DNA of 64,000 nucleotides from Trissonchulus latispiculum (lineage: Eukaryota > Nematoda > Enoplea > Enoplida > Ironidae). The position numbers were made by a program, and so were the translations under genes. This document shows positions 34,401 to 46,571 of the stretch, in pieces (within the stretch, counting starts at the first letter, position 1; every line of letters starts with the position of its first letter). The notes under the pieces were generated by a model. It did not search any database. It was not told the DNA's origin and was given only the letters and a program-made list of their open reading frames with translations. Location of the stretch: the NCBI GenBank assembly GCA_030248195.1, contig JASAND010013021.1, positions 1-64,000 of the forward strand. The letters are read 5' to 3'.

Positions 34401-37400
34401 TTCCGCAGATAGGGGCACATGTGCCAAATGATAATTGTCAATGACAAGCTTGATGCTTGGGTCTTGAATTCAGCAGAGATTTTTAAATAATTATGTTGGT
34501 AGTCGTGAAAAAGGGGGGGTCGGGCACATAAACACGACGCCTGCACATGGCTGGAAGGCAGCTAAGAACCAACGACCAAATACTTTTTTGGCCACACCCA
34601 TGCTCTTTAACTTCGCCGAAAAGTAGGCCAATCGGACAAATTTGGGGCACCCCCATTTTAGTCGCCCCCCCCCCCCTTAAAGTCGGGCTCCCCTTACGTG
34701 CATATATTTTGTTTCAGAAAGTGCAATTATTGCTCAATTTGATTTAAATTTTTAGAAAATACATCGGATATGATGATAAACTCCGTTTTAAAAACGCCAG
34801 CTTCAAAACGCACATGTACAGTTAGAAACAGAAATTTGAAGTTCTAGAACTATGCGTAGAAAATTATGTCTAGATACTATAATAATTTTAAAGCTTATTA
34901 CGGACTCTACAACTTTGCTTTTAGATATAAGTATCTAGCTCTCATGGTTATTGAGTAGTACAGTTTTGAAGCGTTTTCGTTCGAACACAAATTGGGTTAA
35001 TTCGAGCCTTTTACACTAAATTAGACTAAAGTTCTCGTCGAGTAACAGAATTTGTCAAACATCGGCCAAACAGTTTTGACCGATGATTGATCCACAGCCA
35101 ATGGATGAATCTGAAAGATATTTTCCACACGGCATCTTTGGACAATTTGCCCGTTGCGGTTTTTTAATTTTCGCTTTATCTGCCTCCAATCAAGAGCAAT
35201 AATTTTTCAAAGTTGGATGAAATGCAAAATTCGCAGGAAATGCTCAAATGCTCGATACTGAAACGACATTTTGACAAAACAAAAAAGCGTCGCGCGCAAA
35301 TTATCGCAGAAATACATTCGATATGACCACTTGCTTCAGAAATAGACTTTTTCGTAAAAATGCTAGGTCAAAACATGTGGCTACGTTAGGTAAATTCGCA
35401 ACATTCGACACATTGTAATGGCACCAAACGACGCAGAAGACGTAGAGCTTCAATTTGATATGTAGATCAATTTATAACACTCAATATTGCGTAAGTTACA
35501 GATTTTCAAAGCGTAGTAAATGTAAGAAAAGGGCGACCTTAAAGTCAATCAGTAACAAAGGAGCAAATATGAGGGGGGACGTTAATAACATCCATACCAA
35601 ACTGTACTTTAACTTTTCACCGCATCAGTTCAATTGTTATTAGAGTTCAACTACCAAAAGCACACAATATGTCTAAGGGCCTTTTCAAGAAGGAGTAGAG
35701 TAGAGTAGGGTAGAGTTAAAAATAGCTGTTTTAACTCGCTTTAACTTTAACTCATGCTTGGGTTTCCCTCTTTTAACTCTTTCATGAAAAGGATCGAGTT
35801 AATTTTAACTCTACTCTACCCTTTCTTGAAAAGGCCCTAAGTGTGAGTGTAGGGGTAGTATTTTATGTACCATTGAAACATTCATCTTATTCAGAGTCCA
35901 CTGCAGCAGGTCACTCCCAGCCTGCTCCTGCTCATTCAGACATCCCAAAATCACCATCTGAATCACAACCACTGTATCCGTTTCCATCGTCAGACGACAG
36001 CCCACTCCGCGCAGGAGAAGGGACTCTCTGACAATGGATTCCAGATTCAGTGGTATCTGTTGAGCCATCCAAGTCCTTTCCCGCGCCAAGCGATACCGCT
36101 TCAGCTGATCTAGGCCCGAACCAGTCAGCCGAAGTTCTCCTTCCGTCAGCTGCGGATGAGGCCGCTTTCGACCCCACAGTCGATCAACCGTTGCGGTGAG
36201 ATCAGTGCTGGAAGGACCGCTGGGAAAGTTTTCCAGCAGTCGTTGAGTGTGAACTGCCTGCTGGGTACGGTACCGCCAGTGCTTAACGCAGGCGGAGACA
36301 CGGACCTGTAGGACGTACTGTCGCAGGCGCTCAAACAGGGCACTATGATGGGCATGAAAGCGCTCAACTTCAGCGGTGCTTTCGGTGACAGTAACACTGG
36401 CACAGATCTGATTAAGAATACGATCAGACAGTGACTCGACATGACTGAACAGTTCTTCCCTGTAAAGCAACAACATAAGAGATTAGAAAATGGAATACAG
36501 CGGAATCTGAAGCAAACGAAAGCGCATTTTGGAACGAATCTCTAAAGTTTCAAATTAAAAGCATACACCTTTAGGATAACAAAAACAAGAAAGGTAAACA
36601 AAAGTTAAAGTCATAATTCGAGCTCACTTTAAGGTTGTCCTGCTCAGCTGCACTGTGGAAGCTTTAACTGTTTGATTGATCAGTCCGTCCACAAATGTGG
36701 CTGCCAAGGCTTCAAGAGAATTCTGACGTTCACGTTCACGTTCACGTTCAGCGGCCAACTGTTGAAATACAACAAATCTGCAAAAATTTAAAATAAAACA
36801 AACTGTTAAAACTATATCCAGAAATACTAAACTGAGCGGAAGCAACTAAAATAAACTTTGACTTAAGAACTATTACGAATCAATGGCATTACCACCTTCA
36901 TTTGGCAACCAAATTGCACAATTAATGCTAGACCACTGTCTGGACAGAGCACTCCCAGAATTAGTGCTGCAGAAAGCTCAATATTGAGCTCAATTTCAAT
37001 TTTCCTGAATGCCATCGGATTCAGAATTAAAAAGAAGAATATTATGTTTTCCATACCTGTCGGATTTGACACAGCACAGCACAGTGACATCAACGGTTTT
37101 GCGACACTTTTATTGTAAACGTAACGCAATCTAAGGCATGCCTATTACGTAACTAGTCGCAACCCAGATTAAGACTCAGTTAGACATCAGCACACGTAAA
37201 GATGCCAACAATACCTTAATATTACATTACCTTAATATTTTTAACAGAAGCTCATCAATTACGCTAAAGCCGACAGCAATCCAAATTGTTTCACGAGCAA
37301 TAGCACGGATTGTAGCCTGTTGGAAGCTGTTCATAACTTTCTCAGTCAACTGAACAGCTTGGTTATCAAGAGTAGCCTAAACAGGAAAGAAGAAAATATA

Positions 37401-40400
37401 GAAAACGTTAAAGAAACAAATATGTGAGCGGTTGAAATTAAAGGCAACACCTCATTTCAACCCGAGCTTTGTATTCGAGCACCCTATAAGTTAGCTACAC
37501 CACCGAACAGCAAGACCAATTTATTAAGCTAGTTTCACCGTTTAGCGTGGACATAAAGGCTGTAATTTAACAATTACAGCAATCGTTTGACATATGTGCA
37601 TATTCACCTCTCTTTCCGCTGACGTTGGACCTGAAATTTCCGGCTGAATGACCTTGGAATTAATCACAGTTTCAGACTTGGCAGTCGGCAGTCGAGGAGC
37701 AGAGACAGCTAAAAATGACAAGCATCCAGTTATAACTGTTCAGTCTGTGGGATGATAAAAGTGTAAAAACATATGTTACAAAAACAAACCGTACATGATT
37801 GCAAATAATCGATAGAAGCACACCTTCGATTAATCCCCGATTCCATTCGTTAGCACTACGTTCTATCAACTGAGCAAATGCAAGGCATATTTGACTCAAA
37901 GCATAGGATTAAATACCACAATAAGCTTTGAAGACACTCAAAAATGTTTAACTTTCATTCATACTATTTTGCTTAGGCTGTAGAGCAACGGAAGTGGCTT
38001 TGGCTACATCCACCGCGGCCAAATAGGGCTGAATTACAGGGTCATTAATGTATCGCTGTTGTTCATCGAAGCTTGAAATGGGGATGTGCTCAGTAAGCGG
38101 TTCCAGAGGAGAGCCGTTCACAATCTAAAACAAACAAAATGATAAGATTAAGGAATTCTTACCAGACAAAATACAGAGACTGTGGCGCGACATTTATATA
38201 GAAAGTAAGGAAAGTCATCATCATTATTGCAAAATCAAAACAGAAAACTACGATGACGTTTCCATTATACAAAAACTGCTTATTTCGTCTATTGAGCAAT
38301 TATGCAAATAAAAAGCAGTTTTTCTTAGAAAATTAAAAACTCATAAATACCACAAAATTTAATGAACTAAAGTTAGTTTCGTAGCTCTAATTAAGCGTAA
38401 CTCCCATTGCAAGCACACGTACTTCGGACACTGGTCGGTTTCTTTTTGCCTCAATGAGTCGTATACTCCTGGCGCTTGGCATAAGCGATTCGGGCACTGT
38501 GAGAGTACTTCGATTTAAGGTGAGCAGCGTGCCGTCATTGGGCGCGGCATGCAAACCATGAGAAGAGCAAAACTGAAGACACTCCAGCTGCGACTCAAAT
38601 CCCAGGAGATTCATTACTTCGTTGACTGGCATCTGACAACACACAATTTTTATCAGATCAACAAAATTGTTAATTATTAATTTTGGCATACTGTAACACG
38701 TCATGTACATTATATATATATATTTTTTTACGACCAACGCTTTTCTGTAATGCTAGCTCTAAGTTTGCTGAATTTTTACATAATTTGTTACTACCAACAA
38801 ACATCAAAATATATACGTATACTGAACACAATTTACAGCCAACTGCAAGAAATCTTTAATTTCTCAAAATTGACTAGTTACCGCAGACTGATAAGACTTC
38901 ATCATAGTCTGCACAGCGACTGAACGAATCTGATCAAAATACTGATGAACGAGACAGGCCTGTAGATAGGAGGCTTCCTGGGCGATCAGTCGAAAGAAGC
39001 GAACATAGTTGTTGTTCTGTCGCGCAGTCATCAGACGAAGGGCAAAGCGAACTTCAGGCGCCGCACGGACCCAAGGCGCCCAGCTTAGGGCTTGTCTAAA
39101 ACGACACACAGTATTAAAATACCATTAGAAACCGATTTCCAAAACGGCTTAATTCGTGTATACCAGTTTTATCAAACAGCCTTAATCGCATCGCGCTACT
39201 GTGATTAAACGGACAAGAAAGACGACACTCATAGAAACATCTTATCTAGAGAGTAAAAAAGGAGTCTGGCACTGACAATCACTCAGCCGTTACAGAGCAG
39301 ACCTCCTTAATAACATAAAGGAAATAATTGTAATTGTAATGCAATTGTAATGGGCAATGGAAAAATCGTAATGCACTGAATGTTGCTAACAATTGTGCCA
39401 GTTAATCATCCTAAGCAATCATTACTTAGTCAATACCTTAATACATTGCTGTCATTAATTTTGAGCAATATCTGGTAGGACCGAAACTCTGGCTCGCAAG
39501 GAGAAAATGCATTTTGTTCGGCTAAATCTTCGTACAGGTGCTGTAAAGACTGCAGACATTTTGTCAGATTCTCTGAAGTAAAATTTATTGCAGTAGATTT
39601 ATATTACAACATTCCAATCAAAACTAAAAAAAGCAATGTAGGATGCTGGGTTTACTTTAGTGGGGCCCTCACTTTTTGGTATCGGCTTCATGGATTATTA
39701 CCTTTTTGTCTTGCAGCGTAGTGGATTTTGCACATTTCCTCTAACAGCGCTATGGATTACTGAAATTTTTGCTGGCAGCGCCATGGATTACTGTCTTTAT
39801 TAGTCTTGTCGCCATGGATTATTAAAAAATTGTTTGGTGCATTGGTGGATTACTGCAATTATTAGACGAAAAATCTTGACTGCACTGGGTATAGTATAAG
39901 CCTCAGTTAAAGGTATGGCTTAGGCTTAGGCTCAGGCTTAGGCTTAAGCTTAGGCTTAGGGTTAGACTTAATCTCTAGCTTTGGCTTACGCTTAGGCTTA
40001 TGCTTAGCCTGTGGTGGTGTGCAACTTTCTTTTCTTCTTTAATTTTCCTTAATTCCCTTTTAGACGAAGAAAAATCTTATCTTGACTGCACTGGGTATAC
40101 TCTCCTCTCGAAATTTCGCGCGTCGTCATGGATTACTACTGTGACGTCATACTGTCAGTACTGTCGGTTCGGGTGCTATACAGTCCTATCCAATGCTTCA
40201 GCGTGTCTTCATGGATTACTTAGTTGAAAATGTAAAACCTCTATCAGGGAGCTATGCAAAGAGACGCACTGTTGTGAATTTTCTCCTACAGAACAAAGGA
40301 TTAATAATCCATGAATACAAAACCCACTTTTTCGGTTCGAACCACTCGAGCACCCCCCCCCCCACTCGGCCCCATCCCCACTTTCTTGGGCTTCCCTCTA

Positions 40401-43400
40401 CTCACCCCGCCTAGAGTATGCCACATTTTTTAGGAGTTTTGGTCAAAAATCGTCTATTTTCATACTAAAACTTAATTTTTGAGCACTGTTAGCATAGTTA
40501 TAGCAGTATATGAGGAAAACAGGCTATTTACACTGTATTCCCTATTATTCCCTCCCACTTTTCGACGTTCTCCCACTTAATCTTGCCTAATATAAACCCA
40601 GGGAGGTAGTACCAAAACGATCTTCAGTTTGACTAATTAACAAATTCAGACAAAATTGGACTAAAGTAGCAAGATTTACCTGTATTAATTTTTGGATCAA
40701 ATTCACCAAGATCCAACTCGCAGAACCAGTGAGCAGAAAATATATGAAATCGAGCGCATTTCTCAAATATGGCAACCGCAGTCATATCAGTAATTTTTTG
40801 CTGAGTCAAATCCTATATGAACAAAAATAAGATGCGAACAGGGAACAAAACTAAGCTTACTCCATAAAATACTTAAGTTTATTACCCTAAACTGAGTTAC
40901 GTAATTTTTAACGTGAGGAACTATAAATCAATAAGATCTTGACAGACAACACTGAATCCTAATCGAAGACCGAAATATATGTGAGTGCATTAAGATATGT
41001 ATTAGAATTCCATTTCTGCATTCACAACAAGGGAAAGAATTTACTTTTCGAATTGCCCTGGTTCGGTTCCACAGGAAATCAAACCAATGAATCTGTTCAT
41101 TTTTATCTATAGGAGGCTCTGAGCCAACAATCTCACGCAACAGATAGTTCATGGTTCTTTCCAGAACATCAGATGGTCGCAGTTCATGAACAAGTGGCTG
41201 ATGCTAAACAAAACATTGATATTTTAAAAAGTATAATTCAATACAGTACAGTAACCAGTAACAAGAGAGTCTACGCTGAGGACGACTGAAAGTGAATAGA
41301 TCAGGACAAGAAATCTAAGCCTTCATAGTTAGTTGAATAAGTGCACTACTAAAATGTTTCGGCACATGCCAAGATAAATGTAGAAGCCCCTGCATGCCGT
41401 TGCAGATTTCACAAAAAATACGGCTAAACTACGTAGGCTAAACTGATATAGTTTGTTAAGACCACATTCCGCCACTATCCACCAGAGAGGTGGCGGGTTG
41501 GGCAGCCAAGCCACCACCCCGAAATATTTTCAAAACAAAATTTTTCTGTCCCCACTTTCTGCGGGTGCCAGAATTCAAAATTCTTATATCTAGATGGGTT
41601 TGCCCAAAAAATCAATTCTGGCTACATTCACGATTACTGACGATGTCATCTCTGAAAAGTTAAGAAATATTACTGACTTGATCGGCTGACGATCGACTAT
41701 AATCCTTCACAGCTCGTTTCGGATCTAAAGCTCCATTATTACATTCATAGGGATCAATCTGCTTTCTGAATTCTCTCATATAAAGCTCTTTTTCTGGGCA
41801 CATGTCCGGACAGGTTCCTTGGCCCACAGACAGGGTGCCACGTCGAGCTAAAGATAAAATCAAATCAAATGACTTTGTAAATAAATCAATGAGAATAGGA
41901 TTAAATTCAACTAACATTTCAGACTTCGCTTTTCAATACCCACTTTTCCTAAAAAGTCTAAACAACACATTACTACAACAAAGGCATTAGAGTAGACATC
42001 AAAACCAGGCAGCATTTTACAATTCTAAAAGCAAAGTAGAAAGAGTGAAGTAGGTAAAACTCACTGCACAATGGTTTAATTTTTCAAAAAGACAATGAGT
42101 TTTTATTAAAAAGACTATCGTACAACAATTAAAGCAGCCTACCCGTCAGGGGGACCTTCCCCAGCTGACCCAAGCCTAAAGGTCTTGGGAAGTGTCCTAG
42201 CTGAGATAACGTTCTCAGGCCAGGGGTATAACTTCGTGCTTTACCACAAGATGATTGCAGTGAAAACGAGAAACTGTAGAATATAACGACTCGAGAGCGG
42301 GCTCAAACAAGAATCTATAATTAATATATACCAGTTAACGTTTTTACCTCTTCTTAAGATTTTATCCCTCATTTCTAATATTTTCATCTTTTCCTTATGC
42401 GTTTCACAATACTGGCCAACCAGGCCACGCAGCTGAATTCCTAAAAAGAAAAAGTAATAACATAACAATAACATCTCATGAAAGTAACACTGTACAGAAA
42501 TTGCCAATGGTATCTCCCCAGGCATTTAGTTAGAAGCTTCATCGTGAATAAATTACATTGGTAGAAAAACGCCACAAAATCTTAGCACAGACTTCTGATA
42601 ACAATTTTCCAAGAAATATATAACTGGTTAAAGCTCACGGCGCACAGTAACAGGGCTTACTCAAGGAATTTCTAGACAGTTGTATTTTTTGACAATATTT
42701 TCTGAATCTAACTAAACTGATTATACATACGTATACCCTACCCAATTAAAAATCAACATATCAACATAAAGATAACCAAAGGTCGGCCTACCGCTGCCTG
42801 CAGGTGCAAGCATAATTAAAAACAAATTACTAACTATTTTCAGGCCATATGAATTAATTTATATTAATATACAGATAAGCGCCAATCTTTCTTGGGACAA
42901 AATACAATTATACATTATTATATTATTAATTAATTAATTAATTATTAATAATTAATTATACAACGTCATTCACTACAGTACTACGTACCAACACTGACAG
43001 CATCATTCACGGAATCGATCCCCTGATCCGTTTCCATCCCGGATTCCGCATCGGATCCAACCCCGCTACCTCCGTCACGAAGCAGGCGTCCAAAGTCTGT
43101 ATCCGAACTAGACTTGGTCATCAGTCCTTTCTTCAGAGCATCAGCAAATCGTTTGGTTGCAGTGGTTCTCTTGGCCGGTACAATACCAGAGGATCGCACG
43201 TTTGGTGTGGCAGCCAAACTTTGGATCTCGCTCTGAGCGGCTTCCTTCCCTCTATCTAAACACATAAGCAACTCTTCCCGCCCCGAACGGGGAACCACAC
43301 GGGCTATGGTATCGGGCGCGTCCCCCTGTGCGAATAGGGGAACGCCACATCGTGAGGCACTGGCGATGTGGTACCTGTACACCCTTTTGGGTCAGGCGTG

Positions 43401-46400
43401 GACAATAGCCCCCTGCTTTGCTCAGGTTGGGTTTCAGTGCTTGCCTCTGTGGTAGACGCTGCCAACGGGGCTTCCTGCCGACAGCGGGGAAGAGGGGAGG
43501 TTGAGGCTGGGCTTGCTGAGCTGTCTGGCGGACGGCTCTTAAGGCTAACCTGGCTTCCCTCCTTGACGCCCTGCTGTTAGGTGGGGGTGGGAGGAGCCGG
43601 GACGTGGCTGCTGCTGCGGCTGTCTCTGTCGTTTGTGGTGCGTGGGGCCCGGCTGCGGGTTGTGGGTAGCTGAGTGGCGGAGACTGGACTGTCTGGCGGA
43701 CTGTCATCACGTCGACGCTATCTTGGTGGCCTGCGGCCTGTAGTCGGGTTGCATGCGCTGCGCACGGTGGGGGCAGACGGGCAGTTTCCTGAAACCTGGC
43801 CTCAGATATGGCAGGCCCCCCGCTGTCATCTCTTTTCTGTTTACCCCCATTGACAGCGGATTTTAAATACCTTTTATATATACCCATCAAAAACTAAAAT
43901 TTTTATACGGCCCCGGTTAATTTGCCGGTTTTATTATTGTATCCCTGATAATCCTGGGTAGACTAGAGGTTAATTCCCTGGCCTGGCTCTAAACATGCTT
44001 AGAGCTAAACATGCTCTAAACATCTGAGAGAACACCCCGTTCCTCCGTAGGGGTTGAAGATTCGGAGGCTCCCTTTTCTCAGCGGGGAGTTCATCTTAGC
44101 TGGGAACTCTCTTTCCCCGGTGGAGAGTACGTATACTAAACACCGGGGACTGCGTAGCACTTTGCGACAATTATGCGCTGATCCCAACTCCGGAAGGAGC
44201 TCGAATGGGCTACCTTATCGAATAAGGGTGATGCAACTATGGTGGAGAGCGGAGCTTATGTGTGATATTCATACCTATTCTCCTGCTTTTCAAAAGTATT
44301 GCCATCCTTTGGTGGTGGGCTTAGTTCATGAGAAAAATGTGACTTCTGTCTGTGTCTGTATTCGAGCTGATCCGTGTTTTTTTTGTTAGGATCTGTAGTC
44401 TTCATTTGTGAGTTGCTAAAGCCTTCTTTTATGATAGGCAGCAAATAGTCTGTTTCGGTATAAGTGGGTATGTACCCAGGCAGTTTTTGTAGAGCTTGGT
44501 AGGGCTCTTTTAGTTATTCCGGTATATATTTAACCTTGTTCAGTAAATTTTTGTGTACTGTTTTGCTGTATGTTATTGTACGGTAACCTGTTGCATTGTG
44601 CAGTGTAATGTGCTGTAATGTACGAATTGTATTGTGTAATGTAATGTGCCACATGTGCGACCTCGGCATCGACGAACTGGTCCCGGATGCAGCCTTCGAT
44701 CAATGGACTCAGTCACTACGGACTTGCTACTTAACCGGGACGCAAAGCTTCAAAGTGAGGCATCACAGTGGGAAGTCTATCCTGCTGGAGTTGACCTATG
44801 GTTCCCATGGGTCGACTGTCCCGAACCCAAAGTAACCCAAAGTAAGTAAAGTAATCAACTCTTAGGTAACAGCAAAACACGTGTACGGACAACCAAAGTG
44901 TGATTAGAACAAATTGTGCTAGAACTGCAAAGTGACTGCTATGGAATGGTTAAGAAATTCGGAGGGCCAACCTTTCTTTAAACACATAAGTGAGATATAG
45001 CAAACAATACAAGAAATCGGTTTGAATCAGTCACCACTTTGCACATAGAAGCACGCAGAAAACGGAAGCTATGAGGCATTAGGCTCCAACTAGAACCAAA
45101 TACCGCAACTATTAAGGACAAACCATTATTGTTCACACCAGCGGCTTTTGAGGTCAATATCCAATGAATTTTCACTGGTTTGGTTCCAGGACGAAAAACG
45201 GTTCCACCAGTCTTTGCTCGCTGTGCACCTTCCTACACAAATCAAAATCATCTTACTGTCAATCCAACCATATGCTCAATACAAAAATCGAAATATCACA
45301 AATCGGGTTATGTTATATACACACACTAGCGTAGCCAGAAAAAAATTTCGGGGGGGGGGGAATGCAAAATGTTTTCGGGGGTCTGGGGGGCGGAGCCCCC
45401 CAGAAGCTGAGAAATTTTTCTAATTCGTGATCTTCGTGGAATTTTTACAGAGCATTCGTTGAAATTAAGCGTAGTGCGTGTTCATGCACCCAAATGATGC
45501 AGAAGGTGGACAAAGTACACAAAATAGGGAATTGGTACTCATTTTTCAGCGCGAAACACGTATTGTAATGGTATAATATATACACTTATTTCGCGCCGAA
45601 GGCGCGAAAATTTTTTGAAAAATGGACGTTTTACACATGGCAGGAAAAAATTCCTGGGGGGGCAACACAATTTCGGGGGGAAATTCCCCCATTTCCCCCC
45701 CCCCCTGGCTACGCGCCTGTATACACAGTAGGATGACTAAATCCGCATTTCATAGCATGAGACTGTTGCGAAGTAAAGTAAAGTAAACTTCGATTTGCCC
45801 AAAATACACGCTATACAGTCCTGAACTGAAACGTACCGGCTTTTCGTACTCAACAAAGGCGGTGCCAGCTCCACGCTGAGGAACAATGCGCCTGATGGCC
45901 CCAAACGGTTTGAAGTGGCGCATCAGGAACAGTTTGTTGTTCATATCCTCCGGGATACCCGTAATCTTGATGATCTTGACCTGAGCCAGCTGTTCAGGAC
46001 TGGCTGATTTCAGGCTCACCGTGCTGCTCGTTCGACGAGTTCGCGTGGCCGCTGCAGCAGTCGGCTCTTCGGTAGAGCCGACTCTCGGCACGTCTCGACT
46101 TCGCATTACGTAATAGTCGTCCGGATACTGTAGACCGTCAGCCGAACCCACAGACGGCGATGTTTCTGTCGGCGTAACACCGACTGGAACCATAGTGCTA
46201 CTCCGGTCGGTGGTCGTTGGCAGATGTTTTGTTGGTTCCATCGCGCCATCACCTAGAGAGCCAAAAGTAACCTTGGCCGGCGGGAGGGAAAAGGCAAACG
46301 GTTTCACCTGAGCTTCGCTTGGTGAAGTGTTCGCCTTCGTGCCACCGCTGCCGCTGGACTGCTTCAGCAAAGGACTGGAGAAGGTAACGGTGCCTGTATC

Positions 46401-46571
46401 TTGTTGCTGATGATAGCCAAATAGGGGTTGAGGTATAAAAACTGTCGTAGAAACAGTTGAAGCTGTAATTGCTGGAGAAGAGGTGGAACTTGAGGAAAAT
46501 GCCAGACCCGAAAACGACTGCGAGCTTGTAGCTGGAATATTAAAGGATGGAGCCGCAAAGCGAAATGACAT
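28482..46571 (-). CDS. MCM3AP: SAC3/GANP-type mRNA-export scaffold (MCM3AP-like), 20 exons, 1379 aa
   Basis: Predicted exons: 46571-45837, 45232-45139, 43255-42989, 42440-42348, 41847-41678, 41203-41045, 40812-40680, 39572-39437, 39095-38882, 38632-38423, 38124-37965, 37708-37608, 37376-37231, 36777-36628, 36459-35871, 33238-33077, 32828-32655, 32482-32348, 31827-31710, 28675-28482. Every junction is GT/AG with matching phase, and the total is 4140 bases. Residues 1-190 are Ser/Thr-rich with FG-type motifs, about 195-276 an RRM-like fold, about 400-737 the SAC3/GANP domain, and 740-1379 the C-terminal region. Family role: scaffold of the TREX-2 complex at nuclear pores, coupling transcription to mRNA export. 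It is shorter than human GANP. No stop or frameshift interrupts it. Exon 14 contains a GAACGT repeat coding RERERER. The last exon is the least certain: it is joined by phase and splice signals only, across a 3-kb intron. Confidence 0.88.
28756..29023. mobile_element. MITE in the last SAC3/GANP intron
   Basis: About 60 bases at each end are imperfectly inverted. The left end has GCTAACGGCTCACCCCC and CCCTATATGGG; the right end, read on the other strand, has GCTAACGGCTGACCCCCC and CCCTATATGGG. The interior of about 150 bases is non-coding. Confidence 0.65.
29115..30320. mobile_element. Foldback-like element with GATCCGATCC subrepeats
   Basis: The left end reads GATGTGGATCG and the right end is its exact complement (30310-30320). 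Inside each end, GATCCGATCC-type words are clustered (29150-29205 and 30240-30300). The 1-kb interior is AT-rich without a frame. It lies in the last intron of the SAC3/GANP gene. Confidence 0.55.
33452..34676. mobile_element. Long foldback element, about 1.2 kb, bounded by TTAA
   Basis: Nearly the whole element is one imperfect palindrome: two arms of about 530 bases (33452-33980 and 34145-34676) around a short centre. The ends are a G run and the matching C run. TTAA lies on both outer sides (33448-33451, 34677-34680), which suggests a piggyBac-type target site. Arms differ at scattered bases and small indels, so it is not a sequencing mirror. It is non-coding and lies in the SAC3/GANP intron between exons 15 and 16. 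Confidence 0.8.
35677..35837. mobile_element. Harbinger-type MITE, 161 bp, TAA target duplication
   Basis: The ends are GGGCCTTTTCAAGAA and its complement, followed inward by GGGTAGAGTAGAGT-like repeats on both arms. TAA is present on both sides (35674-35676, 35838-35840), the three-base TWA duplication typical of PIF/Harbinger. It sits in a SAC3/GANP intron 33 bases from the exon-15 splice donor (exon end 35871). Confidence 0.8.
38423..42440 (-). other. MCM3AP: SAC3/GANP domain (exons 4-10)
   Basis: The diagnostic block [11 protein letters not shown] is in exon 5. [17 protein letters not shown] and [11 protein letters not shown] are in exon 6, [17 protein letters not shown] in exon 7, and [16 protein letters not shown] in exon 8. 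Exons 9-10 complete the helical PCI-like part. These blocks and their order are those of SAC3 proteins from yeast to human, so the family call is firm. Confidence 0.93.
39641..40340. repeat. Repeat-rich intron 7 insert with CATGGATTAYT and TTAGGC words
   Basis: Between SAC3/GANP exons 7 and 8, the word YCATGGATTAYT (with variants) occurs about seven times in 700 bases, usually after GCGCYR-type bases, and once inverted near 40305. From about 39908 to 40012 a degenerate hexamer array of TTAGGC, with single TTAGGG and TTAAGC variants, covers about 100 bases. No frame is supported. Confidence 0.6.
43290..44870. mobile_element. GC-rich inserted sequence, class unresolved
   Basis: This block is far more GC-rich than its surroundings and fills most of SAC3/GANP intron 2. 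The right end carries a short tandem tail, AACCCAAAGT twice then AAGTAAAGTAA, as at the 3' end of some non-LTR elements on the plus strand. The minus strand has a 212-codon frame (ATG 43887 to 43252) rich in Ala, Pro, Gln and Arg, with no domain I recognise. It overlaps the start of exon 3 in another frame, so I do not call it a gene. Confidence 0.45.
45139..46571 (-). other. MCM3AP: SAC3/GANP exons 1-2: FG-rich N-terminus and RRM-like domain
   Basis: Exon 1 starts at ATG 46571 ([10 protein letters not shown]). It carries nucleoporin-like Phe/Gly motifs ([15 protein letters not shown]) in a Ser/Thr-rich background. The end of exon 1 and exon 2 together form an RRM-like fold: [27 protein letters not shown], and [10 protein letters not shown] at the junction. 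Vertebrate GANP has the same order of FG region and RRM-like module. The hAT-type MITE at 45324-45719 sits in intron 1. Confidence 0.85.
45324..45719. mobile_element. Non-autonomous hAT-type element, 396 bp, 8-bp target duplication
   Basis: The left end reads CACTAGCGTAGCCAG and the right end, on the other strand, CAGGCGCGTAGCCAG, the usual hAT style. TATACACA flanks both ends (45316-45323, 45720-45727). Inside are the GC hairpin CTGGGGGGCGGAGCCCCCCAG (about 45381) and the word CGCGCCGAAGGCGCG (about 45594), both shared with other repeats in this window. It lies in SAC3/GANP intron 1. Confidence 0.88.

Noticed and set aside
43252..43890. 212-codon minus-strand frame rich in Ala, Pro and Gln
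   Set aside because: It lies in a GC-rich insertion, runs into SAC3/GANP exon 3 in the wrong frame, and shows no known domain.
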